64,000 nt of DNA from Apodemus sylvaticus (taxonomy: Eukaryota; Chordata; Mammalia; Rodentia; Muridae): assembly GCF_947179515.1 (NCBI RefSeq), contig NC_067473.1, forward strand, positions 125,595,259 to 125,659,258, read 5' to 3'. Shown here one piece after another: positions 1-12,200 of this stretch; the first letter of the stretch is position 1, and every line of letters begins with the position of its first letter. The notes beneath the pieces were generated by a model. The model did no database searches. It was given only the letters and a program-made list of their open reading frames with translations, and was not told where the DNA came from. Position numbers and translations under genes: made by a program.

Positions 1-718
1 TCATCAGCCCAGAGATCACGTGGATGGGAGCCTTTTATGGTTGGTGCTGCTTCTGTCTCGTTCTCTCCAGCTGTGGCTACTGTTTTCACAGTGCTGTCTT
101 ATCTAGCCAGGGGAGGTCATTAGAGTACTTCAGTAATGTCACAATGGATATCTGAAAAATTCCAGGGCATCTAGAGAATGGCTTCCTGACACCACTATGG
201 TTCTGACTGGGTTAGGGTTGGGACACCTGAGAGTCTTGAACTGACACTGGGAGGTGCTCCACCTTTACCGAAGGCATGTGACTCTGGTGTCCTTATTTAG
301 ATTGAACAAGAAAAAAGGAATCCACAGAGATTCATTTCCTTCTTGTAGAATCACATTTGTGGAACTCCAACAACAAAAAACAACTGAGTCCCAGGACAAG
401 CAAGCAGAACTGTTTAAGAATTTGCTTGGCCCGTCAGGTGTCCCAGTGCCACACACCCTTACCAGCCTCACCTCAGATGCATCCCTGCCTCCTTTATTAG
501 AGCACACTGTTGGCACAGTGGTTACTGTGGTAACTTGAGATCCCAGACAGTGCAGCCATGCTGGGCTGAGCTTGTGTCTCATGCATCTTTGGGAATGTTA
601 CTTAGGGGCCTTCTAAAAGGAAGGACAGACATTGTAAGTTTCTGTGGGGTTTCACAAGTGGATGCATTGAAATGAGCAGACTCTGGGCAGTCCGGAACAT
701 GACCATTTCCTGTCCTAG
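1..718 (+). other. Slc25a26: Slc25a26 final intron (partial)
   Basis: This is non-coding sequence upstream of the last Slc25a26 exon. It ends in a pyrimidine-rich tract and CAG-like acceptor (TTTCCTGTCCTAG). I see no clear repeat or second exon. Open frames on both strands at 254-582 overlap each other and look like chance. Confidence 0.8.
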
Positions 719-836
719 GTTATTTGCAGGTGTCTTCCCAAGAATGGCAGCCATCAGCATGGGGGGCTTCATCTTTCTGGGTGCCTATGACCAGACTCGA
801 AGCTTGCTGTTAGAGGTGGGCAGGAAGAGCCCATGA
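719..836 (+). CDS. Slc25a26: Slc25a26 last coding exon (mitochondrial SAM carrier, C-terminus)
   Basis: This is the terminal coding exon of the mitochondrial S-adenosylmethionine carrier, an inner-membrane protein of the SLC25 family that exchanges cytosolic SAM for mitochondrial S-adenosylhomocysteine to feed mitochondrial methylation. The acceptor is a pyrimidine-rich tract ending in AG at 717-718. The exon starts with the last base of a split codon, then encodes 38 residues beginning LFAGVFPRMAAIS and ending LEVGRKSP, with TGA at 834-836. GGFIFLGAYD lies in the last transmembrane helix of the carrier fold. Recognition rests on the match to the known SLC25A26 C-terminus and on the neighbour, since SLC25A26 and LRIG1 are adjacent in human and mouse. 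All other exons lie left of the window. Confidence 0.95.
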
Positions 837-1035
837 AGCAGACACGACATGTCTTTGGAGGACTGCTGTGCAGTCCCTGCCTGCCTTCCCGTGACCGGTG
901 CTCCCGTGTGGCTCCCTGAAGATGACTGCAGAGTGCAGCTTAACGAAGGCGAAGCCCAGGCTGCCCCCAGAAACTATCCTTGATGAAACTGACCCAGCTC
1001 AGTCCTCTCAATAAATACTCCTGTAAGGCTGAGGC
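837..1035 (+). other. Slc25a26: Slc25a26 3' UTR
   Basis: Short 3' UTR after the TGA at 834-836. It holds a canonical AATAAA at 1010-1015, so cleavage is expected roughly 10-30 bases later. The exact cleavage base is not visible from sequence. Confidence 0.8.
1010..1015 (+). terminator. Slc25a26: Poly(A) signal AATAAA of Slc25a26
   Basis: Canonical hexamer about 175 bases after the Slc25a26 stop codon, on the coding strand. Confidence 0.8.
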
Positions 1036-1744
1036 CAGGCCCTTCAGAATTGTTTTGATTAGCATCGTGCGCTTTCTGCTGTCTGTTGGAGTCACCAGAA
1101 AAGCAGGCTGCCTACAATTGGAGGGACTAACGAGACTGGGCAAAGGACGGAGGCTTGGGGCAAGAACTATGCTGTGGGTGCTTCTCCCGGCCAAAGCCTA
1201 TTGTGTACGATTATAGCTTTGTTTAAAAAGCATGAACTGCAGGTGCATAGCATGCATTCTTTCTGGTAAGGAGGATGCTGTTTTTAATTACCCTTGTATT
1301 TCGCCTATAAAAACACATGATTATATTACTTTACAGCAAAGTGCCCCAAAGTCCCTGGAGTGTGTGACAGACACAGGCAGCTGCAGTGCCAGTGAGTGGG
1401 TGGGCCCAAGTGACTTCAGTTAGGAGCATGGCTGAGGGAAGCGAGGCCCATGGCCACCACTGTGCCTCCCTGGAGGCCAGCTGGAGCTGCCTTTGTCCTC
1501 CTGGCCTGTGCTGGCGGGAGGTGAGAGGCCCAGCATATTTGGGGAGCATAAGGCTTGACTAACCAACTCCATGTGGCACAAACAAAACAAAACAAAAACC
1601 ATGAGCTATCTGAGGAATGTAGTGCCACTGTCCTTCTGGGGCAGCAGTGTGTAGCTATGCTGCTTTGTCCAAGTATTCTCCTTTTGGAGAAACATTATTA
1701 TTAGAATAACTACGCTTATAAGAACAATAACTGCAGCACACACT
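1036..1744. other. Intergenic gap between convergent Slc25a26 and Lrig1 3' ends
   Basis: About 0.7 kb separates the two opposed poly(A) sites. I see no exon, promoter or obvious repeat in it. Short open frames on both strands between 1331 and 1628 overlap each other and have no recognisable product. Confidence 0.6.
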
Positions 1745-1763
1745 TAGTATTTATAAATGAACC

Positions 1764-1769
1764 TTTATT
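1764..1769 (-). terminator. Lrig1: Poly(A) signal AATAAA of Lrig1
   Basis: Read on the - strand the hexamer is AATAAA. It lies about 1.25 kb past the Lrig1 stop codon, so the transcript should end near 1740-1755. Confidence 0.8.
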
Positions 1770-1842
1770 AAAGACACTTTCTGCCATTTGTTAGACACTT
1801 CAATATTTTACATGTTTTCAATGTACACTGTACCAAAATTTC

Positions 1843-1855
1843 TATAAATAAATAA
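1843..1855 (-). promoter_or_regulatory. Lrig1: AU-rich element in the Lrig1 3' UTR
   Basis: On the transcript strand these bases read TTATTTATTTATA: two overlapping ATTTA pentamers inside the UUAUUUA(U/A) context typical of AU-rich instability elements. It lies about 75 bases before the poly(A) hexamer. Known binders of such motifs are TTP/ZFP36-type and HuR-type proteins; action here is inferred. Confidence 0.55.
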
Positions 1856-3014
1856 CTCTGTACATAAAAAGTAATACTTCCTCTTTCACATTGCCTCTCA
1901 GAAGCAGCAAATTCACATATTTTGTGGAAGTAACATTAACCATCCAACTGTGGAGAACAGCCTTCTCAGTGTGCTTGCTCTGGCCACAGCGAGGGCCTAG
2001 GCCACGACACTGACACAGGCCATCACCGTGCCAACACTCCCTCAGCTTTCTTGGGTTTTAAGGACTGAGTTTGTTTCTGTGTAGTCTTTACTGAATTACA
2101 CATTGGCACTCTCAAGATGGTTAGCAACAGGGCCCCAAAGTGCAAATACACCCAGGTCTAGGACTCAAGTCTTGTGCAGTCCAAGCCCAGTTTCACTGTG
2201 CAAGGAACAGTGCGGACAGGCCTGCTCAACAGAACTCAGCTGGCCTTCCCTGGAAGCAGACTTCTTCCTTTTCTCCCCCACTGCGACTCTGTGTTGGCAG
2301 AAGTAAACTAAACCTCACTGTTGGAAAATCCACAGGTACCAACACCGGCAGCCTCTGCCTTAAGCTTTAAAGAACCACTGAAGGAGACAAGACATTTGCT
2401 TTTACCAAGTGAGTTACAGAGAAAGACGAAAGGCAGTGCTTAATTGTTCTGAGCCATAGTTTGGTGAAGTAACAGCCCCCCATCTCGTCCTCAACTGCAG
2501 ATCCATGCACCCTGCTCTACAGTGAGGCTGCCAACACCACGCTTGCATAGGTCTGGCCAATGCACTCAAATCTGACCACTAAGTGCCACATAGCCAAGAT
2601 GCCCTTCTTTCCAACTGCCAGCAACAACTGATACGTTTTACCTGAATTCCAGCTGTGCGTTAAGGCACCAGAACGATTCCTGACCCTCTCCAAAATTAGA
2701 CAGCAACCTAATGTGAAAATATCACCAAAAGCGGGACCCATGCGCTAAGGATTAAAATAGTCTCTGTAAAAGATATATAATATATATGAAATCTCTGAAA
2801 ACTCTTATGTACAGTGGTATCAAATACTTTCTCTGCCTTTTGTACACAAACAGTCTCTTGCATTTCTGTGCTCCAGATGCCATGTCCTTCCACCGACTGG
2901 CGCTCCACACGGAAGTCGAAACTGTCCAGAGTGATGTTTGGACACACACTTCCCAAAGCCTCTCCTACCTCTTTCCTGTTGCGACTGCTTTAAAAGAGCT
3001 GAGGTAGATGAAGC

Positions 3015-3259
3015 CTAGCTTCTCGGTGCCAATAGCAATGGTCCCCTCCGTCTCCCAGTGACCTGGCCTTTCAGTGGTACAGATTCAGGGTTGGAGTCAC
3101 AGGCCTTGGGGAGGTGGCCATTGGAAACAAGCAAGTGCTGGGCTTCAGTAGATAGGACATCTTCCATGAGCTCCGGGCTGCCTGAAGTTAACGTAGGAGA
3201 AGGCTTTAGGTCTGTGCAGTCTGCTTCAGGTAACTTTGCTAAAGTCCAAGAGGGATCTC
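3015..3259 (-). CDS. Lrig1: Lrig1 exon 19 (coding part): end of cytoplasmic tail
   Basis: The acceptor is TTTTTAACAG with exon start at 3259. The exon completes a Gly codon split after its first base, then encodes 80 residues and ends in TAG at 3015-3017. Diagnostic strings are [14 protein letters not shown] and the terminal PLLLAPRS, both shared with the known LRIG1 C-terminus. No catalytic domain is seen in this part of the tail. Confidence 0.95.
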
Positions 3260-6200
3260 CTGTTAAAAACAAAGCGGAGGCCTATCAGCCTGTGCACCCT
3301 AACCTAAGGGCTCCCAGCCAACCACTGATGTTCCTCTAACATTAGCAATACATACCTTTCCCATCTGCAGATGCCACCTTGTTCTTCAAGGATGGTAGTA
3401 TTCTGTCATGGTTACTTGGATAAAGCGACCCCCCAGAGAGGCTATGAGAGCCATCCACAGTCCCACTGTAAGGATGAAGTGGAGAATATTCCCGGTCCTG
3501 CTGCCTGAGCTCTTGACTGCTTGGTGTGCCTGGCTGCCCACTGTCTCTGGGCACAGGCTGGGGATGATAGGCTGGCTCCTTGGGCTGGCTGGCTGTGTCA
3601 GTACTGCAGTCACTGCATACAGCAGAGCCACTGTGTGCTGAGTGAAGAAGAGAATCAGAGGTCAACTGAAGTCTCCATTCTCTCTCAGAGGCCCAACTGG
3701 AAGATGAGTCCTGTTTACCACTGCCTCTGAACCACCCTGTCCCTCCATGGACTGTGTACATGGAGAGGAGCTAGACCAACCATGCCTTAGTCTTGTGTGC
3801 TTAAGTGTCCATGTGAAATTAATTTAGGGGAGAGTAAGAGGAACATTTTTAGGCATCACATAGTAAGGAATGTTCTCAACAATTAGACAGTAAGCCTTAA
3901 AGAGTCCCGGCAGCAGGGCTGGGAGGGCTCAGTAGGGAAAGCGCTTGCTGAGCAGAAGGATCCGAGTTCAGGTCCCCAGTACTCTAGGAAATGCCAGGCA
4001 CGTGTGGCGGCCAATTCAAGGGCACAGGAAGCAGAGGCAGGAAACTGGAGCAGGCTAGCGGGATAGATAATTGGATAAGTTAGCTCTGGTTTTAAGTGAG
4101 AATCCCTGTTCAATACATAGGGCAGAGAATGACTGAGGATATCGGCTGGCCTCCGGAAGGAGCACCCAAATGGATAGGCCTGGTAACCTAGCCAGAGCCT
4201 CTCAGAAGGCTGAGCACAGCCTGATCTACAAAGTGAAACCTTGTCTGGACTGGTGCAACAGTCCTGGTGCAAGGGTAGGCCTTGTCTTGTAAGTTCCTTA
4301 TGTTACGAAAACTCAGCCTTCAGCTCACCACATCATAAAGTTACTTACCTAAGAGACACAGGACTCTGAAGTCAAACAAAATCCTGTTTGTATTCTGAAT
4401 AAAATCAGAGATGGTGTGCGACCAGTGATATGCTGCTACTCTGGTTAACTAAGTCAACCCAATTTCAGCAACTGCTTCCCCTGGCTTAAGTGTCTCCTAC
4501 CTGTTGTATGTGGAGCAGCTGTCCTGTCGGCTTTCTCCGTCACTTTCCAGGGCTCTCTGGTATGTCCAACACACAGCTTGGGCTGCCGGCATGTAGTGCT
4601 ATGTACATCGACCTCCGGGAAGAGGCTCGGGTCTCTCAGACACACACCTGAAACGGAGCCCTTACCACTTAGAAGCTGCTTAGATCGCTCTGCTTTTCCC
4701 CAGCACCTTGGCATCCACCAGGGATTGGTTCCTATGCTCCTCTAAGATGCCCAAATCCATGATGTTCAAGTCCTTTCTGTGAAATGCTATTGTTTGCACA
4801 TAAACTGTACACCTTCTCTGATAGACCTTAAGTCATCTTCACTCACAACACCCAGTAACAATGTAAAATAACTATATAGTCAGTATAGACAGTTTTTCTT
4901 TGCTAAATATTTTCAGACTGTGGTTGACTGACTTACCACATGTAAAGTGCCACAGCACTGCAAAAGCTGTGGGCTGGTTTTGGGACCTGGAATGTCCTTT
5001 GCATATATTCTTTCTGGCAATTCTACCTTGACCAGAAGACGTAGTGCTAAGGCCAATGCAGGGACTTTCTAGAGGACCAGATGTTAAAAGCACAGAACTT
5101 GCACACATCAGATCCAAAGCAAAATATCTATTAATTAAAGGCTGGGATCCCCAGATGTGACCTAGGTGCCCAGACTCCCCCGTGGAGAAGGTGCAGCCTC
5201 ATCCAGGACTAGGGGCATCTGGATCAACTGCTTCGCTGTTCCTGAACTTACCATTGCTTTCAATGTGCCCATTGGCCTGATGACCACCCTCAGTCCTGAC
5301 CACAGTTTCCTGCCGGTCAGAGAGGGTTCCCTGAGAGGAGAGGTAGCTTGGAACATCTGGAGGCACAATGGTTTCATCTGCAAGGAGACAAGACAATAAA
5401 ATAACAGGGTTGTCACAGCAATAATACAGATAACTCCTCACCATCACAGGGTCACACAACTGCACTGAAACCTGGAGGAACAAGGAAAGGAAGGCCTAAC
5501 TAACAAAGACTGTGAGAGTCTGGGAACCATCCGATTCATCTGATTAAGAACAGGCTTAACCCAGGGCCTCTGAACTGCTGCAGAGACCATAAACTGCAGA
5601 GACCAACAAGTCCTTGCATCTGAGAGTATTCACATTTCCTGTTATGTCCTTTAGAGCTAGTATGCTGTCCGGGGGGTTGGGGGGGTGAGTGGGGGGTGGG
5701 AACCCCAAAGTCTTAACTCTCCAGGCAGAATCCATATTTCTAAACGTTCTAGAGATGTTTTAGGTTCTAGGCAAACCCCCAGGCCTGCATCATTTACCTC
5801 GGACTGTGGCAGTGTCACCCCCTGCCCCTCCCCCCAGCCTGCTATGCTGCTGACCTGTGTTAGTAATGCTGTACTCCTCACTCTTCTTCCTAGACTGGTA
5901 GATGATGCACACCCACACCAGCGAGGTCAGGACAATGCTGCACACCACAGCAATGGTGAAGATGCCTACGGTGGTCCCGTCCTTCCGGCAGCCGGGGGCA
6001 GGTAGAATGCTCAGCTGGCTATGTGCCCGCTCAGTGCCCAGGGGATTAGACATCTCACAGGTGTACCGGCCTGCATCCTCTATCACCACATTCTGGACAA
6101 CCAGCAGCTGGTTGCCTGGGGTGAAGTGGTGTCGCTCTGTGAGGCTCAATGGACGGCCTCCCTTAAGCCAGGTGATGCGTGGTGTAGGGCTCCCAGTTGC

Positions 6201-9200
6201 TTTGCACTGGAAGGCCACTGTTTCTCCTACAGTTACCACACGGTCTTCCAGGGGCACTGCCAAGGATGGAGTTTCTGTAGGAAGACAGTGGAAATCGCAC
6301 ATTTATTCTATGGGTCTTGCTTGCTGGAGGTATACTTGTTTTCCAGACAGGAGACAATCCCATGTTATAGTGAAATGCTATCTGAGATCTTTTATTGGAG
6401 CACCAAGCTTTTCAGAAAGCCAATCTAGGAGTAGCTCAACAGAGGAAAGAACTAAAGTCCTACCTCATCCCACACTGTCCTGTTATAGATCTGTGTCATT
6501 ATTCCTGACCAAGATCATAGCCAACACACACACACACACACACACATTCTTACTCAGACTAACATACAGCTGAGTTTCATCAAGACTGAATTCATTGCTG
6601 TCTTTTATGAACCAGAACTACTACTTAAAAGCAGCCCCAAAATTCAAACTAAGTAGTAAGAGTGTATCACAGGTACTCCAGAAAGCAGGTCCCTATAATA
6701 CTTGAGTTGAACCTCCACCCCACCCTGCCACACAGTCGTAGCGAACCTAGGACTGTGAGGGTAGCGTTCGCTGAAACAGAGCCAGCCGAGTTCTGGGCAG
6801 TGCAGCTATAGACCCCCATGTCGTCTATTTTCACGTCAGTGATGAAGAACACATCGTCATCTGGCATAACATGCATGCGTCGCTCCCGAGCTGCAGGGAA
6901 ATCGGTGCCTCCATCCTTCTGCCAGGCAATCTGAGGGTTAGGGTGGCCCGTGGCAGCACACTCGAGGCGGGCTGTGGTGCCAGTCCGGATGGCAATGTCA
7001 TAGGGTATTTTGGTGAATGATGGCAACACTGGAAAAAGATCACAGGCAACGCTCTATGGTATGTCTGCATACACAAGGAAACTCCTGGTAAGCGGATTCC
7101 ACTGTGCCCAGGCCTCAGTTCATTGCTACTCCATCCCACCCAAGGGGTGCCCAGACTCTCCCCGTCACAGACACAATACTGCACACATTCCCCTTAACAC
7201 CTTCCTATGGCTATAGGCTGGTGCTAACCACTTGGCTAAGGCTTCTGATGGAGCATTCTGCCTCCCTCCTATCCGAACCTCCATAGTAGTTATTATGTAG
7301 GGATCCTCCAGAAGTAAAGGTCTGATGCTGACCTGCTTTAATTAGCTATCTGAAGAGATCTGCTATCAGGGGATAGCTGGATGCCGTCACCAGGGATAAA
7401 TCATGGGCTGGCTCACCTCTCTTGAGGAAACCCACTGTGGGTGGGGTCTATGGAGGCTACATTACCAGCCATACCTAGGCAAAAATATGTAGTTCATTAG
7501 CTTCTGTAGCTTTAGTATCAGTGCTGACACAGTGGACAGTATCCAGACTTGATGTCTGAGCTCCTGTGGTGGAGAGTCTAACAGCTACCTCACCTCAGTC
7601 TCCAAGAAACACTCTGGCCTTGTAGAGCAGAGGTAGAGTGTTTCGTGGCGTCATTCATAGCAGAGAGCACAGAGGCAGTGCTTCAGCCTGGTGTGGAAGA
7701 CTTAGCTATTCACGCTGTCCTTGCTCCTCAACATCCCACACCAGTCAGCACTCCAGAAGAGAGCCACCCTGACAGGCTGGGGCTGGCTTCTGAGTAAGAG
7801 AACCTTGTCACAGCCTCCCTGCACACTGGACTGCCGAGCCAGGGGCTCAACCGGTGCCTGATCTCCACAGCCTCTACAGTAGCAGTTCGCAACCTGTGGG
7901 TCATGAACCCTTTTAGCAAACCTCTATCTTCAAAAATATTTACATTGTGATTTGTAACAGTTGCAAAGTTATGGTTATGAAATGGCAAAGAGAGCATTAG
8001 GAGGGTTGCGAACCACTGCTCTAGAGAGAGTGGGGCCTGCACTTGTCCCAAGCTGCCTTGCTCCCAGTTAGACCATCTACTCTTAAGGTCAGAAGCTCCC
8101 TCTGAACCGAGGGATGCTTGGAATCTGGAAACCACATTCTTGGTTTATGGAAGACAATGAACAGATAAAAATACAAAGCTTAATTCCACAATGTCACTTA
8201 ACATTAACTGGACTTTAAAAATCTCCCACCCATAAGAAAAACAATGATTCAATCTGTTCAACTTGGTCTGTGACAAACCCAAGGAATGATACAAAGAAAT
8301 GCACCCCACAGCGGCTTGTGTCTCCTCTCACCAACGACAAAGAACAATTAATGGTGTAGTGGGACTCCGTGCCTGAGAAGCACAAGATGCCACTTCCTTA
8401 CCATTCACAGTGAGCCTGGCTTTGTGTGAGTATGTGGAGCCAAAGTGGTTTGTGATGACACACTGGTAGCGGCCCTCGTGTCCAAAGGTGACATGACGGA
8501 GGTGCAGGATAGTGGTATACTCCATCACTTCACCGTCCTGTGCACGGACATGTGCAAAGTTCTCCATGTCTGCATTGGCTAGGACCTCATTGTCCTTCTT
8601 CCAGGCAAACGTCATTGGGGAGCTGCTGCTGCTGGCCGCTGAGCATGTGAACCGGATGTCCTTGCCCACCACAGCCATGGTCGTCTCAGGCTGGGTGATG
8701 ATCTGTGGCTTTGGAAAGTCATCTGGGGAGAAAACCAACTGTAAGGCCCCCTGGTTTCTGCGGACACCAGCGTTTGTCAGGCTGACTGGGAACTGGTCAC
8801 CTGCCAGTACAGGCAGTTCCCCAGACACGGGGATAGCTGTGCTGTGGCTCTTGGGCCTCACTGCCTCTGTTTGAAATTACCCATAGCCACACAACTCATC
8901 AAGCCACTAGTGAACAACTGTGTTGGGTGGCCAGTCGTGCTGAACTCACAGCTGTTCAGGTGCCCAGCCCAGCCCCAGCACTCAGGCAGCTGGCAAGGTA
9001 ACACTGAAAGAGAACAGGTAAAAAAGACACCACTGATGGGACTTAAAATCCCCAATAGATTCCTGAGAATCTAGAAGGCCACATGGGGTACAGAGCTCTG
9101 CAAACACCCAAGGAGAGCTTCTAATTTCTTTCCTATGACTAGGCTTGGGACCTGCACAAACAGAAAATGGTGGCAAACCCCAGCACCTACAGGTAAAGGA

Positions 9201-12200
9201 TGGGAGACTCAGTAAGGACACGTGTGTCCAGTTGTCAGCTAATTGCTAAAATAACCAAGCAGAGACCCAAGGGGTTGTGCAGAGCAGGCTTTACCACACA
9301 TGCCCAGGAAGCAGCCCTAAACAACCAGATACTAAATGCAATGACCAGTATAGAAGGGCGGGGTGCAGGGAGCTCAGTCCCCACGTTGCTTGTACTGTTT
9401 AATTTTTTTGTTGTTTGCTTTTCCACAACAAAAGTAGGAAATACACAGATAAGAAAATGGCAGTTTTGTTTAGTCAAAGAACTAAGGGAACAAAATATAG
9501 CAATTAAAGACCATGAACACCATAACAAAGATGAATACCTTAACAAATTATAAAAATACAGTTTTAGAGTAGAAGTGAAATTTTACAAAAGTCACTTAGA
9601 GGGGTCTGATAGCAGAACTGAGCTGGTGGCAGCGTTTGAAATAGGTCAGTGGAAATTATCTACTCCGAGAAACAGAAGAGGGAGGGAGGGAAGGAGGGAG
9701 GGAGGGAGGGACAGACGGAGGGAGGCGGGGAGGGAGGTAGGGAGGAATCGATGGCAGAGGATGTGTCTCGGCATCAAGAGTCAGAGAGCATGCAGAGAAG
9801 TAGAGCCACCATGACAATGAACAAAGTCTTCAGAGAAGTGGGCCTGAGCAGACTAGATCTGATGAAGAGATACAGTAAACTGGAGAGCTACATTTAGACG
9901 AACCACGATCAACCTATCAAATACCACATAGCTCAGGATCAACTTATCATATCAGACCCTCTAAAACACAAGCAGGTGAGTTCTCATCAAAAACCAGGGA
10001 GGCTAGAAGACAAGCGATATGCTTATCCAAAGGCCTTGTGCAGGAATTATCAACCAAAATCCTCATATCCAGAAAAAAAAAAAAAACAAACCTGAGAGAG
10101 TGATTTAAACATTTCCAGTTTTTTTTTTTTTTAAGGCAATCTGCAATAGGAGAATTTGTTTCCAGACCTACAACTCACTTCACGTATTCAAGGGGAGCCT
10201 TTCAGACTAAATTCATATGCCAAAGCCAAACAAACCAAACCCAAACATCATAAAGGAAATTACACAGGTTGGTATAAAGGTCAACACAGGCCAGTCAGCC
10301 TAGCACAACTGGTAAGCCCCAGTTCCCAATGAGACATCCTGTCTCAAAGCACAAGGCAGTGAGGTTCTGAAGATGACACTGAGATTGACTTATCCTCCGC
10401 ACACAGGCATACAAAAGAAAATTTTACAAAAACAAAACCCCAAAACCAACAACAATAGCAAAACCCCAGAATATATCTACTGAGTTGTGAGATTCGAAAC
10501 CACCATACGAGCTTGAATAGCATGTCTATACGTGGCACTCCAGCTCCTGTCACATTCAACTGCATCTCTGTTTGTACATAAGAGTGACAGCAGGTCAGGA
10601 AGACAGAGCAGTCAGGATGGCAGTACACTCGGGTTAACCTCAAGTCAGGGGAAATCCCATCTCCCGTAGTATAGAAATTGACAGATGAGCTAACATCTTA
10701 GAAAGGACAAGGGGGCCATAATAACACGTGATCTATTGCCAGCTTTCAGCAACAAAAGTAGGAAACAGAAAGATGTGAAAACAGCAGTCAGTAGAAACTG
10801 TCTGAGGATCCTAGATCCTGAACGTTTGTATCTTACTATAAAAAGCCAAAGAGCTAAGGGCACCATATGGAAGAGTCCAAACAGTCCTGACAGGGAACAG
10901 CTCCGCAGGTTCCGGAGGTCCTGGAATCCCTAGGAAGAAGCACAGGAGCGAGCGGCATGGCCTGCCTGAGGCTCCAGTTCTTAAAACGACTCTGGCAGCG
11001 CAGACAACGGCGCGGGAAGAGCTCAGCCTCTTGTAAACGGTGAGACTTTTGCACTTCAGCTGTCACAATAAAAGCTCACACAGTGGGAGAACATATTGAC
11101 AAACTGTACACATGACTAGAGTCTAATATCTAGAATTAAAAAGGCATCTACAGCTAAAGAGCAGATGGACCAGATGTGGACAAATTGAGTGGCTAGTTTT
11201 CCAAAGAGATGCATTCATTCACCCAGTAAGTACACGGCAGTTCACCTTGGCCGCAGCTAAGCCGCAGTGAAAACCAATGTCACCATGGAGATCAGGCTCC
11301 CCAGACACTGTCAGTGGGTGTGTGCATTCGTGAAGCATTTCAGGAAAACAGTTCGGCAAATCCTTGAATGGTTAACAGATTCAGTAATTCTATTCTAGCT
11401 ATAAACCCAAGAAAACATACATAAAAGCCCATCAAGAAAGACCCGAGGACTGTTACAACTTGCCAGGAGAAGTGGGCTATACTATTGTGTAGTCCTGTTT
11501 ATTGCAACTGTCTAGAAAAAACAGATCCAAGATAAAACTAGACAGGTTCATTCCAAGGATCTAGGAATAGAGAGTTGGGACATGGAGCAGAGGCAGCTTA
11601 ATGACATGGGGGTAAGGTTCAAGAAGTATAGTATATAATTTATAGTATATAAATTATATTTCCCCTTAAAAATAGTGTTATTCAGGTAAGTCCACCCATG
11701 TAAAGTATACACTGCAGTACTTTTTTTTAGTATATTCAGAAATAGTTGTAATCACTAGCACAATCAATATTCCGTATTTTTATCGTCTCAAACAGAGAAG
11801 GCTGTCATGTTTAGCTCTCTCTGTCTCCACTGTCACCAGTCCAACAGAACTGGTGATGCCCACTTCTGACCTCTATGGTTTCCCTTGTTCTAGGCATTTT
11901 ATGAAACTTCTTTAACTTGGCTGATCATTATCAAAATTCATCCATACTGAGGGACAGACAGAGTGTCTAATGTCCCAACGCATAGCTACCTGCCTACTGT
12001 CTATGCGTGGGCGTCTGGGCCGCTCCAGCTTGCGCTGTTATGAGAAACAGTCTTGGAGCACTTGGTCAGAGCTGCTCCCATCCTGTTGGATAGATCACAG
12101 GGTGGGCCCAGGGGCCCATACTGTACTGTCTCCATAGCAAGGCTCCCTCCACAAAAGGGTGGACCTCTCCATCTCATCTGTTCTTGTCCTCACCTAGCTT

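Larger units (their letters stand above)
1745..3014 (-). other. Lrig1: Lrig1 3' UTR
   Basis: About 1.27 kb of untranslated sequence from the TAG stop to the poly(A) site, with no intron apparent. It includes a TA-rich stretch near 2772-2790 and the AU-rich element at 1843-1855. Open frames inside it on either strand resemble no protein I know. Confidence 0.8.

Noticed and set aside
1331..1628. Small frames in the gap between the two genes
   Set aside because: Three overlapping frames on one strand with no homology, promoter or splice context.
3638..3761. Longer start for Lrig1 exon 18 using an acceptor near 3,743
   Set aside because: The frame is open, but homology to LRIG1 begins exactly at the strong acceptor at 3,638-3,640 and the phase fits there.
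5790..5854. Coding continuation past exon 15
   Set aside because: The frame runs 20 residues into the intron then stops; LRIG1 homology stops at G|GT and resumes in exon 16. It is kept only as a retention hypothesis.
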